NCBI GenBank assembly: GCA_022768285.1
Contig: JALEMJ010000017.1
Location: 1-36,963 of the forward strand
Direction: 5' to 3'
Source: Aerococcus sp.
Lineage (GTDB): Bacteria; Bacillota; Bacilli; Lactobacillales; Aerococcaceae
Length of the DNA: 36,963 bases
The notes below the pieces were generated by a model. That model did no database searches, was not told the DNA's origin, and saw only the letters and a program-made list of their open reading frames with translations. Below are positions 1 through 8,074 of this stretch, piece by piece. The translations under genes and the position numbers were made by a program. Within the stretch, counting starts at the first letter, position 1. Each line of letters starts with the position of its first letter.

Positions 1-921
1 GAAGAAACAATCTTTGCAACAAATACGTCTTCATTGCGTCCATCTAACTTCATGGAAGCAACGGGACGTACGGATCGTTTCTTAGCACTTCATTTCCAGA
101 ATGAAATTTGGAAACGTAACATCGCTGAAGTTATGGGGACATCTGAAACTAGCGATGAAGTCGTGAAGACGGTTGAACAATTTGCTAAAGATATTGAGAT
201 GGATCCAATTGTGATGAAGAAAGAACAACCTGGATATATCAACAATACCTTATTTATTCCATTCGTTAATGAGAGTTTACGTCTCTTCGGGACTGGCGAA
301 GGTGCTCCTTACGACATTGACCGCGCTTGGATGAAAGCAACCAATAGTCCACAAAGTCCTGCGCCATTCTCTGCTATCGATATTGTTGGTTTTGGTACGC
401 CACCAGAAATCGCTGAAGAACAGATCGAAAAAGACCCATCACTTTCTGACAAAGATCGCGAAGGGTTGAAATACGCTGTTCGTTTCTTGAGAGACTCGAT
501 TCAATTGGGCCGTGGCGGTAAAGTTCAAGGTGAAGGTTTCTATCACTACGATGACAACAAACCTGAATTCTTGGATGATGACTTCTTGGAGGATTATCCA
601 GACATCTCGATTGAAGATTACGGTAAGGAAACTGGCGATGAAAATAAAGATAAGGCTATTTATCTCTTCACTCGTGTATCAACAGCTTTGATCACAGGTG
701 CTTTGGAACTTTATGCGAAAGGTGCTGCTGACGTTGAAGATATTGATAAAGTTTGGCGTTCTTCTTCACAATCAGACTTAGGTCCATTCGATTTAATTAA
801 GAAGATTGGTGCGGATAAAGTCTACGACGTTCTAAGCAAATCATTCGCCGACATCAAAGACGATCCACAGAAAGAATTACACGATAAGATGCTTGATGCA
901 TTGAAAGAAAATAAGTTTTAG
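1..921 (+). CDS. 3-hydroxyacyl-CoA dehydrogenase family protein, copy 1 (5' end outside window)
   Basis: The frame is open from base 1, so the start and the GxGxxG Rossmann motif lie outside the window; 306 residues are visible. The 3HCDH pattern is clear: an NTSS stretch at the end of the NAD domain, then LALHFQNEI, which corresponds to the HFFNP segment carrying the catalytic His, then GYINNTLFIPF at the start of the C-terminal domain. After it come two C-terminal-domain-like segments. One ends in LGRGGKVQGEGFYHY and the other contains LGPFDLIKKIGADKVYDVL. The family oxidises 3-hydroxyacyl-CoA or related hydroxy acids with NAD(P); the substrate here is unknown. It is longer than the usual ~280-320 residue single-domain enzyme. 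The next gene is a closely related tandem copy with a frameshift. No terminator is evident in the 78-nt gap. Family assignment is secure, substrate is not. Confidence 0.8.
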   Translation, partial: EETIFATNTSSLRPSNFMEATGRTDRFLALHFQNEIWKRNIAEVMGTSETSDEVVKTVEQFAKDIEMDPIVMKKEQPGYINNTLFIPFVNESLRLFGTGEGAPYDIDRAWMKATNSPQSPAPFSAIDIVGFGTPPEIAEEQIEKDPSLSDKDREGLKYAVRFLRDSIQLGRGGKVQGEGFYHYDDNKPEFLDDDFLEDYPDISIEDYGKETGDENKDKAIYLFTRVSTALITGALELYAKGAADVEDIDKVWRSSSQSDLGPFDLIKKIGADKVYDVLSKSFADIKDDPQKELHDKMLDALKENKF

Positions 922-999
922 TTCAATAAATCTTCACTTTTAGCGCAAGTAGCATATTAGATAAAAAGTTAATGAATTGAACTGAGGGAGGTTCATGCG

Positions 1000-2258
1000 A
1001 TGATTAAAACAGTTTTAGTTAATGGTGCCAGTGTGGGGTACTAGGTTCACAGATTGCATTGCAGACAGCCGTTAGTGGGTTTGATGTTATTGTCTATGGC
1101 CGCTCTGATGGGAGTATCGAACGTGCCAAAGCGAAAATGGAGAGTTACATTCCACGCTACAAAGAGGAATCTAACGTCGATCATGATGATGAAGATGTTA
1201 AGAAAGCCTATGACGAAAATGTAACGTTCTCAATAGATTTAGAAGAAGCTGCAAAGCGTGCTGATTTAATTATCGAAGCGATCATGGAGAAGCAATCTGT
1301 AAAAGAAGCTTTCTTCAAGCAGTTATCTGAAATTGATATTCTAGAAGAAACGATCTTTGCGACAAATACATCATCCTTGCGACCATCTGATTTTATGGAG
1401 GCTACCGGACGCCCAGATCGATTCTTAGCATTGCACTTCCAAAACGAAATTTGGAATCACAATGTCGCAGAAGTTATGGCTACATCCAAGACGAGTGATG
1501 AAGTTGTTAAAACTGTAACTCAATTTGCAAAAGATATCGAGATGTATGCTGTTGTTATGAAGATTGAACAGCCGGGCTACGTCATTAATACTTTATTCAT
1601 TCCATTCCTTGAAGTTAGCCTCAATCTATTCGGTCAAGGTAAAGCAAAACCATTTGATGTTGACCGCGCGTGGATGAAAGCTACAGGAACTTCTCACGGC
1701 CCGTTCGCTTCTGTTGATACGGCTGGTTTCGGCACCCCAGCTGAAGTTATGCAGACACGCATTGATGGTAATCCATCATTAACAGATGAGCAACGCAAAG
1801 GGTCGGAATACGTTATTCGTTTCTTGAAAGACAATATAAGCTTAGGTCGTGCTGGGAAGGTAGCAGGTGAAGATTTTTACCACTATAAGGATACAACACC
1901 TGAATTCTTAACAGAAGATTTCTTGGCAGACACACCAGACATCTCTGTTGAAGACTATGGATCAAAAACTGGTGATGAAGAAAAAGACAAAGCCATCGCC
2001 CTCTATACCACAGTCGCCAGCAGTATTATTTACGGTGGCTTAGAACTCTTTGTCAAAGATGCTGCTGACTTCGAAGATATTGACCGTGTATGGGAGATCG
2101 CTTTCGAAGTTGAATTCGGACCATTCAAGTTATTGAAACAAATCGGTACGGATAAAGTTTACGACGTATTGAGTCATTACTTCGACAGCATCAACAATGA
2201 TCCAGAGAAGGAATTGCACGATAATATCCTTAAAGCATTAAAAGAAAACAACTTCTAG
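1000..2258 (+). pseudogene. 3-hydroxyacyl-CoA dehydrogenase family protein, copy 2, frameshifted near the start
   Basis: ATG at 1000 has a good GGGAGG ribosome site 8 nt upstream and begins MIKTVLVNGA, the start of a Rossmann fold, but hits a stop at 1042-1044. Removing five bases (1030-1034, AGTGT) restores GAGVLGSQIALQ and joins the frame that stays open to 2258, giving about 417 residues. The body aligns closely with copy 1: NTSSLRPSDF, LALHFQNEIW, GYVINTLFIPF, and two C-terminal-domain-like segments. The only in-frame start after the lesion is a TTG at 1059, and that product would lack the nucleotide-binding glycines, so it is probably inactive. The second beta strand reads VIVYGRSDGS rather than ending in the Asp typical of NAD enzymes, which hints at NADP use (inference). 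A sequencing or assembly error cannot be excluded. Confidence 0.75.
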
Positions 2259-2382
2259 TAAACAATAATACATTGTTTTATTAGACAAAATTTGGGGAAA
2301 TTACTTCCCACATTTCCAAGTATGCACAACAATTTCAATCATCACTACCAATAACATGTAAATGTGTGCTCATCATTCATTT

Positions 2383-2420
2383 AATGGCCGCCAAGTAGTA
2401 CTTCGGCGGTCATTTTTTCT
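2383..2420 (+). terminator. Rho-independent terminator after the dehydrogenase pair
   Basis: AATGGCCGCC (2383-2392) pairs with GGCGGTCATT (2405-2414) with one G-U pair. The inner AAGTA/TACTT extends the stem, and a T-rich run follows. It separates the dehydrogenase genes from the symporter. Confidence 0.8.
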
Positions 2421-2442
2421 TTATCTCGAAACGAATTATCGG

Positions 2443-2448
2443 TATAAT
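2443..2448 (+). promoter_or_regulatory. Candidate -10 element for the DAACS symporter
   Basis: A perfect TATAAT lies about 45 nt upstream of the TTG start at 2494 and just after the preceding terminator. The matching -35 region (around 2420) is weak, so only the -10 is claimed. Confidence 0.5.
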
Positions 2449-2493
2449 TGTGCTCTGGTATGTATAAAAATCAATTTAAAGGAGCGGGAATTT

Positions 2494-3720
2494 TTGCAGC
2501 GTCGTCATATTCATCTCGGTTTAGTCCCGAGAATCATATTAGGAATTGTTATTGGTATTTTGATCGGTCAATTACCGTTTATTAATGAACCGATCATGCG
2601 TGGGTTAGTGACATTATCGACGATGTTCAGTACTTTTTTGAGTTTCATTATCCCTCTAATGATTATCGGATTTGTCGTTAAGGGGATTGCTGAACTGGCA
2701 GAAGGCGCCGGAAAGTTGCTTGGGTTAACTGCCATCATCTCTTATCTTTCCGGAACGCTTGCAGGGCTGTTTGCCTTCGTTGTCGTAACTAATTTGTTCC
2801 CCTATTTCATTACCCCAGAGGTTCAACAAAAAATTGTCGGTGTAGGAGAGGGTGTCAAGCCATTCTTTACGCTACCACTCGAACCGATGTTAGACGTTAC
2901 TGCCGCGCTGGTGTTCTCATTTATTATGGGACTCGGTATTTCTGTTTTTCGACGTAACAATCGCGGTAACGTTCTCTTTGAAGCGTTTGATGACTTTGGG
3001 AGTATTATTGTTAAAGTTTTAGACACTATCATCGTGCCGTTAATGCCATTCTATATCGGAATTAATTTTGCCAGTATGAGTTATAGTGGGACTGTATTCA
3101 CCATTCTATCTGTCTTCTGGAAAGTGCTTTTAATTGGTATTCTGTTACAAACAGTTTATATTACAAGTTTATTTATTGTCATGGGTCTATACGCTGGCAA
3201 AAATCCGTTCGTTCTCATAAAGAATCAAATACCAGGCTATTTAGTTTCGCTCGGGACACAATCTTCAGCTGCCGCAATTCCTACTAATTTAGAGTGTGCA
3301 AAAAAGAATGGTGTATCGGAAATGATTCGGCAATTTGTTATTCCGTTGTGTTCAACGATTCATCTGTCGGGCAGTATCATTACCATTACCACTAACGCGA
3401 CAGCCGTGTTGTTGCTATTTAACATTCCAATAGACAACAAAGTCATGTTAGCATTCGTATTTACCTTAGGAACGGTGATGGTTGCAGCGCCAGGGGCACC
3501 GGGAGGAGCTATCATGTCAGCTTTACCATTCTTGCCAATGGTAGGCATTACAACTGATGCCATGCAACAACTTATGATTTCACTGCACATTGCACAGGAC
3601 AGCTTTGGTACGGCTGCGAATGTTTCAGGTGACAATGCCATCGCTGTCGCCGTTGATCACGTTTATAAAAAATACATTAAACCAAAAGAAACAAGTACAG
3701 GTATCACTCCTAATAATTAA
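2494..3720 (+). CDS. Dicarboxylate/amino acid:cation symporter (DAACS family)
   Basis: A 408-residue polytopic membrane protein of the sodium/proton-coupled dicarboxylate and amino acid symporter family, which includes SstT and GltP types. The TTG at 2494 is chosen as start because AAAGGAG lies 9 nt upstream and the protein then opens with a short basic stretch followed by the first membrane helix (GLVPRIILGIVIGILIG). The frame stays open upstream, but that part runs through the terminator and promoter. Diagnostic family motifs are the Ser-rich re-entrant hairpin TQSSAAAIPTN and the later TIHLSGSIITIT and APGAPGGAIMSALPFL stretches, followed by a conserved Asp/Asn-containing helix near DSFGTAANVSGD. 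The substrate (Ser/Thr, Glu/Asp or dicarboxylate) cannot be decided. The gene is monocistronic, with terminators on both sides. Confidence 0.85.
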   Translation: MQRRHIHLGLVPRIILGIVIGILIGQLPFINEPIMRGLVTLSTMFSTFLSFIIPLMIIGFVVKGIAELAEGAGKLLGLTAIISYLSGTLAGLFAFVVVTNLFPYFITPEVQQKIVGVGEGVKPFFTLPLEPMLDVTAALVFSFIMGLGISVFRRNNRGNVLFEAFDDFGSIIVKVLDTIIVPLMPFYIGINFASMSYSGTVFTILSVFWKVLLIGILLQTVYITSLFIVMGLYAGKNPFVLIKNQIPGYLVSLGTQSSAAAIPTNLECAKKNGVSEMIRQFVIPLCSTIHLSGSIITITTNATAVLLLFNIPIDNKVMLAFVFTLGTVMVAAPGAPGGAIMSALPFLPMVGITTDAMQQLMISLHIAQDSFGTAANVSGDNAIAVAVDHVYKKYIKPKETSTGITPNN

Positions 3721-3737
3721 ATCTTATGTGACAAGCA

Positions 3738-3769
3738 AAAATCCTCCCAAAATTATTTAGGAGGATTTT
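3738..3769. terminator. Bidirectional terminator between symporter and uvrA-like gene
   Basis: AAAATCCTCC and GGAGGATTTT form a perfect 10-bp stem with A/T tracts on both flanks. It can serve the two convergent genes. Confidence 0.85.
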
Positions 3770-3785
3770 CTTATACCTATTATAA

Positions 3786-6047
3786 TTATTGGAGAGCCTT
3801 TTTGAGCCATTTAGATGTCAAGGTATCTGCTGAGAGCATCTCTTTCGGTCGCCCCTCAAAGATTATCTGTCCGCCGTTTTTACCGCCTTCAGGGCCCATT
3901 TCGATCACCCAGTCGCTAGCTGCTAAGAAGTCGAAGTTATGTTCAATTAAAATGACAGTATTGCCACTGTCCACCAGCCGATTAAACAACTTGAGCAAGT
4001 GGTCATTATCTTGTGGATGCAAGCCACGTGAAGGTTCATCAAGAATATAAATTTCTCCCTGGTGCTGCAATTCACTCGCAAGTTTCAAACGCTGTAATTC
4101 ACCGCCAGATAGGGTGCTTGTTGATTGTCCGAGCGTCAAGTAGGAAAGCCCCACATCATCTAATGCTTGAACCTTACGTACAATTTTCGGCTGTTTGAAA
4201 TAATCAAGGCTGTCTGCTACCGTCAATTCAAGCATTTCAACAATATTTTTACCACCTAATTTATACGATAGTGCCTCATCCGAATAGCGCGTGCCATGAC
4301 AAGCTTCGCAAACAAGCGTTACAGGATCAGCAAAAGCGGTATCCGGTTCTAGATAGCCTTTGCCACCACATACTGGACAGGCACCTTTTGAATTGAAACT
4401 GAACAATCCGGGAGCTTGATTATTAGCTTTCGCAAATTGCTTGCGAATGTCATCCATAATCCCCATGTACGTTGCAAGGGTTGAGCGAGTAGAAATACCG
4501 ATGCCTTTTTGATTAACGACAATCGCTTCAGGATGCTGAGAGGCGAATTCATCGATCATTAATGAACTTTTACCAGATCCTGAAACACCAGCAACTGTCA
4601 TCAAAACATTTTTAGGAATATCAATCGTAATGTCCTTTAAATTATGACTCTTTGCATGTTCAATCGTGAAATGACCAGAAATATCGCGTGGATTAGCTTT
4701 AAGTTCACGCTTTTTAGTCAAAGCTTTGCCAGTTGGCGTATTTGGCAAATGCTCAGCATTACCTTGATAGAGCACCTCGCCACCGTTGCTACCAGCCTCA
4801 GGACCCATTTCAATAATTTCATCGGCCTGTTTGATAATTTCAGTATTGTGCTCAACTACAATGACAGTATTGTGCTGTGCTTTTAGCTTCATCAAAATGT
4901 CAATCAGTTGTGAAATTTCTTCTGGATGTAGACCAACACTGGGTTCATCGAGTATATATGTCTGATTATTGAGATTCGCGCCCAATTGGCTCGCAATTTT
5001 TAAACGTTGTGCTTCACCACCTGATAGTGTTGAAACTTTACGATCTAGTGTGAGATAACCTAAACGCATATTGATAATTTGCTCAATAATCGGTAATGTT
5101 TGCTCAACCAACGAAACCCCAAACGGCTCATCAATTTGTTGCATAACTTCCAACAAATCAGTTAATTCCATTTGATAAAAGTCTGCAATATTGTAACCAA
5201 GAATTTTTGATTTGAGAATTTCCGGATTCAATCCTGTACCTTGACATGCAGGGCAGAGTGTCACCTTACTCATGGCTTTGACATCCTCTTGATTGACTTC
5301 TTTGAGTTTGGAAATGTCACGTTCAATATATAAGCGTTTGAATCTAGGAATTAACCCGTCCCATTTCCCCCGATGGTTTCCATTCTTTGTTTTAAACGGC
5401 ATAATGACTTCTTTGCCATCCGGATCACCATAAAGAAATAACGCTAATTTGTCTTTTGGCCAATCTTTTAGCGGCGTGTCAGGATCAAATAAATCGCCCG
5501 TAATCATCCAGCGGCCTTGCCAGCCAGCAGGAGAGAGTGGTTTAAATTTTACCGCATAATCCTTCAAACTTTTGTTAAAATCAACCAGTTTATCGAGGTC
5601 GGGTTCAATCACTTCACCGTTTCCGTAACACCGCTTACATTTTCCAAACGTACTATTAACAGAAAAATCAATAGCTTCACCGATATGTGGCTTTCCGATA
5701 CGTGAAAAAATCAAGCGAATCAGTGGTCCCAATTCCATATAGCTAGCTACATTAGATTGCTGGTTTCCTTGAATTTGGCGCTGTTTAATCACTACGGCGG
5801 ACGTTAAGTTTTTCATTAAATCTGCTTTCGGGCGTTCATGAAGCTCCATATGGCGTCTCAAATATTGCGAGTAATTTTTCTCCATTTGTCGCTGACTCTC
5901 AGCAGCTAGAATATCGAAAACAACAGAACTTTTTCCGGAACCAGATAAACCAGCAAAAACGATTAATTTTTCTTTCGGTAGTGTGAGATCAATATTTTTC
6001 AAATTATTTTCGCGAAGTCCGCGTAAGACGATTTCATCTGATGACAT
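3786..6047 (-). CDS. UvrA-like ABC ATPase (short excinuclease A paralogue)
   Basis: A 753-residue protein with two ABC modules of UvrA type. Walker A motifs are GLSGSGKSS (residues 33-41) and GVSGSGKSS in the second half. Each half has an LSGGE signature and a Walker B ending in YILDEPS. Zinc-finger cysteine pairs occur as CKRC, CPAC, CPVC and CEAC. Housekeeping UvrA is about 940 residues. This protein is about 190 shorter, the length of paralogues known as UvrA2 or DrrC-like, which lack the UvrB-binding insertion. Such paralogues are linked to drug or DNA-damage tolerance, so it is probably not the main nucleotide-excision UvrA. A good ribosome site (GAAAGG) precedes the ATG. The gene stands alone, with its own promoter overlapped by an inverted repeat (6074-6094), suggesting repression. 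Confidence 0.85.
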   Translation of the reverse strand: MSSDEIVLRGLRENNLKNIDLTLPKEKLIVFAGLSGSGKSSVVFDILAAESQRQMEKNYSQYLRRHMELHERPKADLMKNLTSAVVIKQRQIQGNQQSNVASYMELGPLIRLIFSRIGKPHIGEAIDFSVNSTFGKCKRCYGNGEVIEPDLDKLVDFNKSLKDYAVKFKPLSPAGWQGRWMITGDLFDPDTPLKDWPKDKLALFLYGDPDGKEVIMPFKTKNGNHRGKWDGLIPRFKRLYIERDISKLKEVNQEDVKAMSKVTLCPACQGTGLNPEILKSKILGYNIADFYQMELTDLLEVMQQIDEPFGVSLVEQTLPIIEQIINMRLGYLTLDRKVSTLSGGEAQRLKIASQLGANLNNQTYILDEPSVGLHPEEISQLIDILMKLKAQHNTVIVVEHNTEIIKQADEIIEMGPEAGSNGGEVLYQGNAEHLPNTPTGKALTKKRELKANPRDISGHFTIEHAKSHNLKDITIDIPKNVLMTVAGVSGSGKSSLMIDEFASQHPEAIVVNQKGIGISTRSTLATYMGIMDDIRKQFAKANNQAPGLFSFNSKGACPVCGGKGYLEPDTAFADPVTLVCEACHGTRYSDEALSYKLGGKNIVEMLELTVADSLDYFKQPKIVRKVQALDDVGLSYLTLGQSTSTLSGGELQRLKLASELQHQGEIYILDEPSRGLHPQDNDHLLKLFNRLVDSGNTVILIEHNFDFLAASDWVIEMGPEGGKNGGQIIFEGRPKEMLSADTLTSKWLKKALQ

Positions 6048-6073
6048 GATCCAGAACCTTTCATTAAATGTTT

Positions 6074-6094
6074 TAACGTTACTATGTTACGTTA
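6074..6094. promoter_or_regulatory. Quasi-palindromic candidate operator over the uvrA-like -10
   Basis: Arms TAACGT (6074-6079) and ACGTTA (6089-6094) are perfect, and inner AC/GT also pair, so 8 of 10 positions are symmetric around base 6084. The element covers the -10 hexamer and the likely transcription start. The size and symmetry suit a TetR- or MarR-type dimer, but no regulator gene is adjacent. Confidence 0.5.
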
Positions 6095-6113
6095 GCAAAG
6101 AGTGGACTGTCAA
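6084..6113 (-). promoter_or_regulatory. Promoter of the uvrA-like gene
   Basis: On the minus strand a consensus TTGACA (6108-6113) is separated by 18 nt from TAACAT (6084-6089), about 37 nt before the ATG. The -35 is perfect and the -10 matches four of six positions. Confidence 0.65.
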
Positions 6114-6592
6114 AAATCCACATTTCGGGTTAAAATAGCCGAATTATTAGTCTTAATTTTTCGGTCATTTGCTTTCGATAATGTATATTATGTAAACTTA
6201 TAAAAATGAAAAATGTAAGCAATCATTAGGCCTATAAATTCCATTGAATAACGTTGAATCATTCCTATCTTCCGCTATAGCTATCGATCACGCATTAAAA
6301 CGAATCAAGGTTATCTTATTTTTAATGTGGGTATCTATCTAATTTTTCTTTTTACACCTCTTCAGTAGTTCCGAATTGATTAATAGTTCTAATAATCTAT
6401 TAAATGAAACTAAAAAAACTTATCAACTTCAATTACTTTTTTTCGCTGTTTTTGTGCTTAATCTTTGCTAATTAACATTATCATTGCAAATTAATTGCTT
6501 TATCTCTCAGGTCTAGGACTTTAATCTCGGAATTACAGCTTTAATTACCGCGCATATGGCTGCACCAATTTATGTGTCATAATATTCGATAA
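6114..6592. other. Long AT-rich intergenic spacer without a recognisable gene
   Basis: This is the bulk of a 638-nt gap between the divergent uvrA-like gene and the transporter-sulfatase operon. I find no open frame with a ribosome site on either strand, no terminator hairpin and no tRNA. A degenerate 11-nt direct repeat (TTGCTAATTAA at 6465, TTGCAAATTAA at 6484) is the only local structure noted and may be chance in AT-rich DNA. Confidence 0.6.
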
Positions 6593-6598
6593 TATAAT
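6593..6598 (+). promoter_or_regulatory. Candidate -10 element for the transporter-sulfatase-FGE operon
   Basis: A perfect TATAAT lies 88 nt upstream of the transporter ATG at 6686. No good -35 hexamer is seen 16-18 nt before it. A weaker alternative pair, TTGCAT (6608) and TACCAT (6631), is also present. Confidence 0.4.
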
Positions 6599-6685
6599 AG
6601 TAGAAAGTTGCATATTTAGTTTGGCTCCCGTACCATTAAATAAACGTTGAGATTTTTCACTTTTAAATTCAGAAAGGAAGATTTT

Positions 6686-8041
6686 ATGAATCTACTAATG
6701 TTTTTACTAGCGATGGGTTTATCGCTTCTCGCGGGTAAATTAATTCAGCAACTCAACCTCCCTGCCTTACTCGGCTGGCTTATTGCAGGGATGTTGCTTG
6801 GCCCAAACGTATTAAATTTGTTGAGTGATAATGTTATGGATACGAATTGGTTTGGCATTTTGACATCTATCGGCCAGATGATTGTCGGAGTTATGATTGG
6901 TTCAAACCTTGAATGGAAAAAAATTAAAAAAGTCGGTGGCAAAATTTTGCAACTGTCACTCTGGCATATCGTATTGATTTTCGCCGTTGTTACGACAGGC
7001 TTCAGTGTCGTTGCTTTATTGAACGATATTCCTTTAATTGTACCGGCAATGTTCGGCCTTGTAGCTATTGCATCTGCGCCAGCTCCAATTTTTTCTACGA
7101 TTAATGAATATGATACTGAAGGCCCCCTCACAAAAACGACTGTCCCATTAACGGTTATGAATACTGCTTTGGGTGCTACAATTTTCTTTTCAATAACATC
7201 TATTCTTGAGTCTGCGTTCTCAGGTTCAGATACTTCTGTGATTCTCACATTGTTATTGAAATTAGTTTTACCAATCGCTATCGGTTTCTTAATTGGTTCC
7301 CTATTAGCCAAGACAACACCGCATGCGATGGATAGTGGCCTAGAGACCGCAATCTTTGCAGTCGTTCTTGTTATTTTAGCGTTTGTATTCCTATTCTTGG
7401 ACAACAGTGTTTATGCTGAACCAGCAACTAACTTTATCATGCTAGGAGCTGGCTTCGCTTCGGGATTTGTTAATTTCACTGCTGATGAACAACAGGACGA
7501 TATCGGTGATTACTTCCAGATTATCCTTCAACTTGGATTAGCAGTTGTGATTGTTTCTTTATCCGCCCCACTCAATCCAAGTTTATTACTGACTGCAGGT
7601 GTTTGGTCAGTGGTATATGTAGCACTTAGATTCTTCGGTTCCTGGCTTGGGGGTTTTATCGGCGGAAAAACCATTAAAGCTGACGACACAGTCTCGAAAT
7701 ACGTCGGCTTAACACTTACACCTCATTCTGGAATTGCACTTGTTCACACAGGCGTTGCAGCAGAAACATTAAATGTCATTGCCCCTGAATATGCAATGCT
7801 ACTACAGACAGTGATTCCAGCAGCAGCAGTTATTAATGAAATTATCGCCATTTTAATTTCTAAGAAAGCATATGACTGGGCTGGTGAAACATCAGGGTAC
7901 TCTGAAGATGATAACGATGATTACGTTGGTAATAGCAGTTCTTATCACCGTGAACCACGTGTCGTGCGTATTTACCAAAACAAACGTCACCCGCACCAAA
8001 GTGCACATTATAAGAAGAATCCATTTGAAATTGGAGACTAG
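6686..8041 (+). CDS. CPA-type (cation:proton antiporter family) membrane transporter, atypical
   Basis: A 451-residue polytopic membrane protein. ATG 6686 follows AGAAAGGAAG at a normal distance; an upstream in-frame TTG (6647) has no ribosome site. The N-terminus (LNLPALLGWLIAGMLLGPN) and the segment ASAPAPIFSTINEYDTEGPL match the cation:proton antiporter fold. Where relatives with the TAPAAT...EY.AKGPLT signature carry an Asp-Asp pair (ALDDA), this protein reads VMNTALG (Asn159-Thr160), so the usual acidic ion-binding pair seems absent. About 50 hydrophilic residues end the protein, His- and Tyr-rich (YHREP, HPHQSAHY), with no RCK/TrkA-N domain. The sulfatase follows after 33 nt with no terminator between, and the FGE overlaps that, so the three are likely co-transcribed. 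The substrate is unknown. A role in moving a sulfated substrate, sulfate or a counter-ion is inference from context. Confidence 0.7.
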   Translation: MNLLMFLLAMGLSLLAGKLIQQLNLPALLGWLIAGMLLGPNVLNLLSDNVMDTNWFGILTSIGQMIVGVMIGSNLEWKKIKKVGGKILQLSLWHIVLIFAVVTTGFSVVALLNDIPLIVPAMFGLVAIASAPAPIFSTINEYDTEGPLTKTTVPLTVMNTALGATIFFSITSILESAFSGSDTSVILTLLLKLVLPIAIGFLIGSLLAKTTPHAMDSGLETAIFAVVLVILAFVFLFLDNSVYAEPATNFIMLGAGFASGFVNFTADEQQDDIGDYFQIILQLGLAVVIVSLSAPLNPSLLLTAGVWSVVYVALRFFGSWLGGFIGGKTIKADDTVSKYVGLTLTPHSGIALVHTGVAAETLNVIAPEYAMLLQTVIPAAAVINEIIAILISKKAYDWAGETSGYSEDDNDDYVGNSSSYHREPRVVRIYQNKRHPHQSAHYKKNPFEIGD

Positions 8042-8074
8042 TGATATCAGACATATAAAGGGAGGATGGATATT

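Noticed and set aside
2362-2493. N-terminal extension of the symporter frame to 2362
   Set aside because: The extension reads through a terminator hairpin and a TATAAT promoter. TTG 2494 has a proper ribosome site and gives a family-like N-terminus.
6213-6227. Possible CcpA cre site (ATGTAAGCAATCATT)
   Set aside because: Two mismatches at conserved positions, including the central CG, and it is far from any promoter.
6465-6494. Direct repeat TTGCnAATTAA, two copies 19 nt apart
   Set aside because: Only two short AT-rich copies; chance is likely, so it is mentioned in the spacer entry only.
6745-7404. 219-codon open frame on the minus strand
   Set aside because: It lies fully inside the transporter gene, has no ribosome site, and its product is a low-quality mix of hydrophobic stretches mirroring the sense helices.
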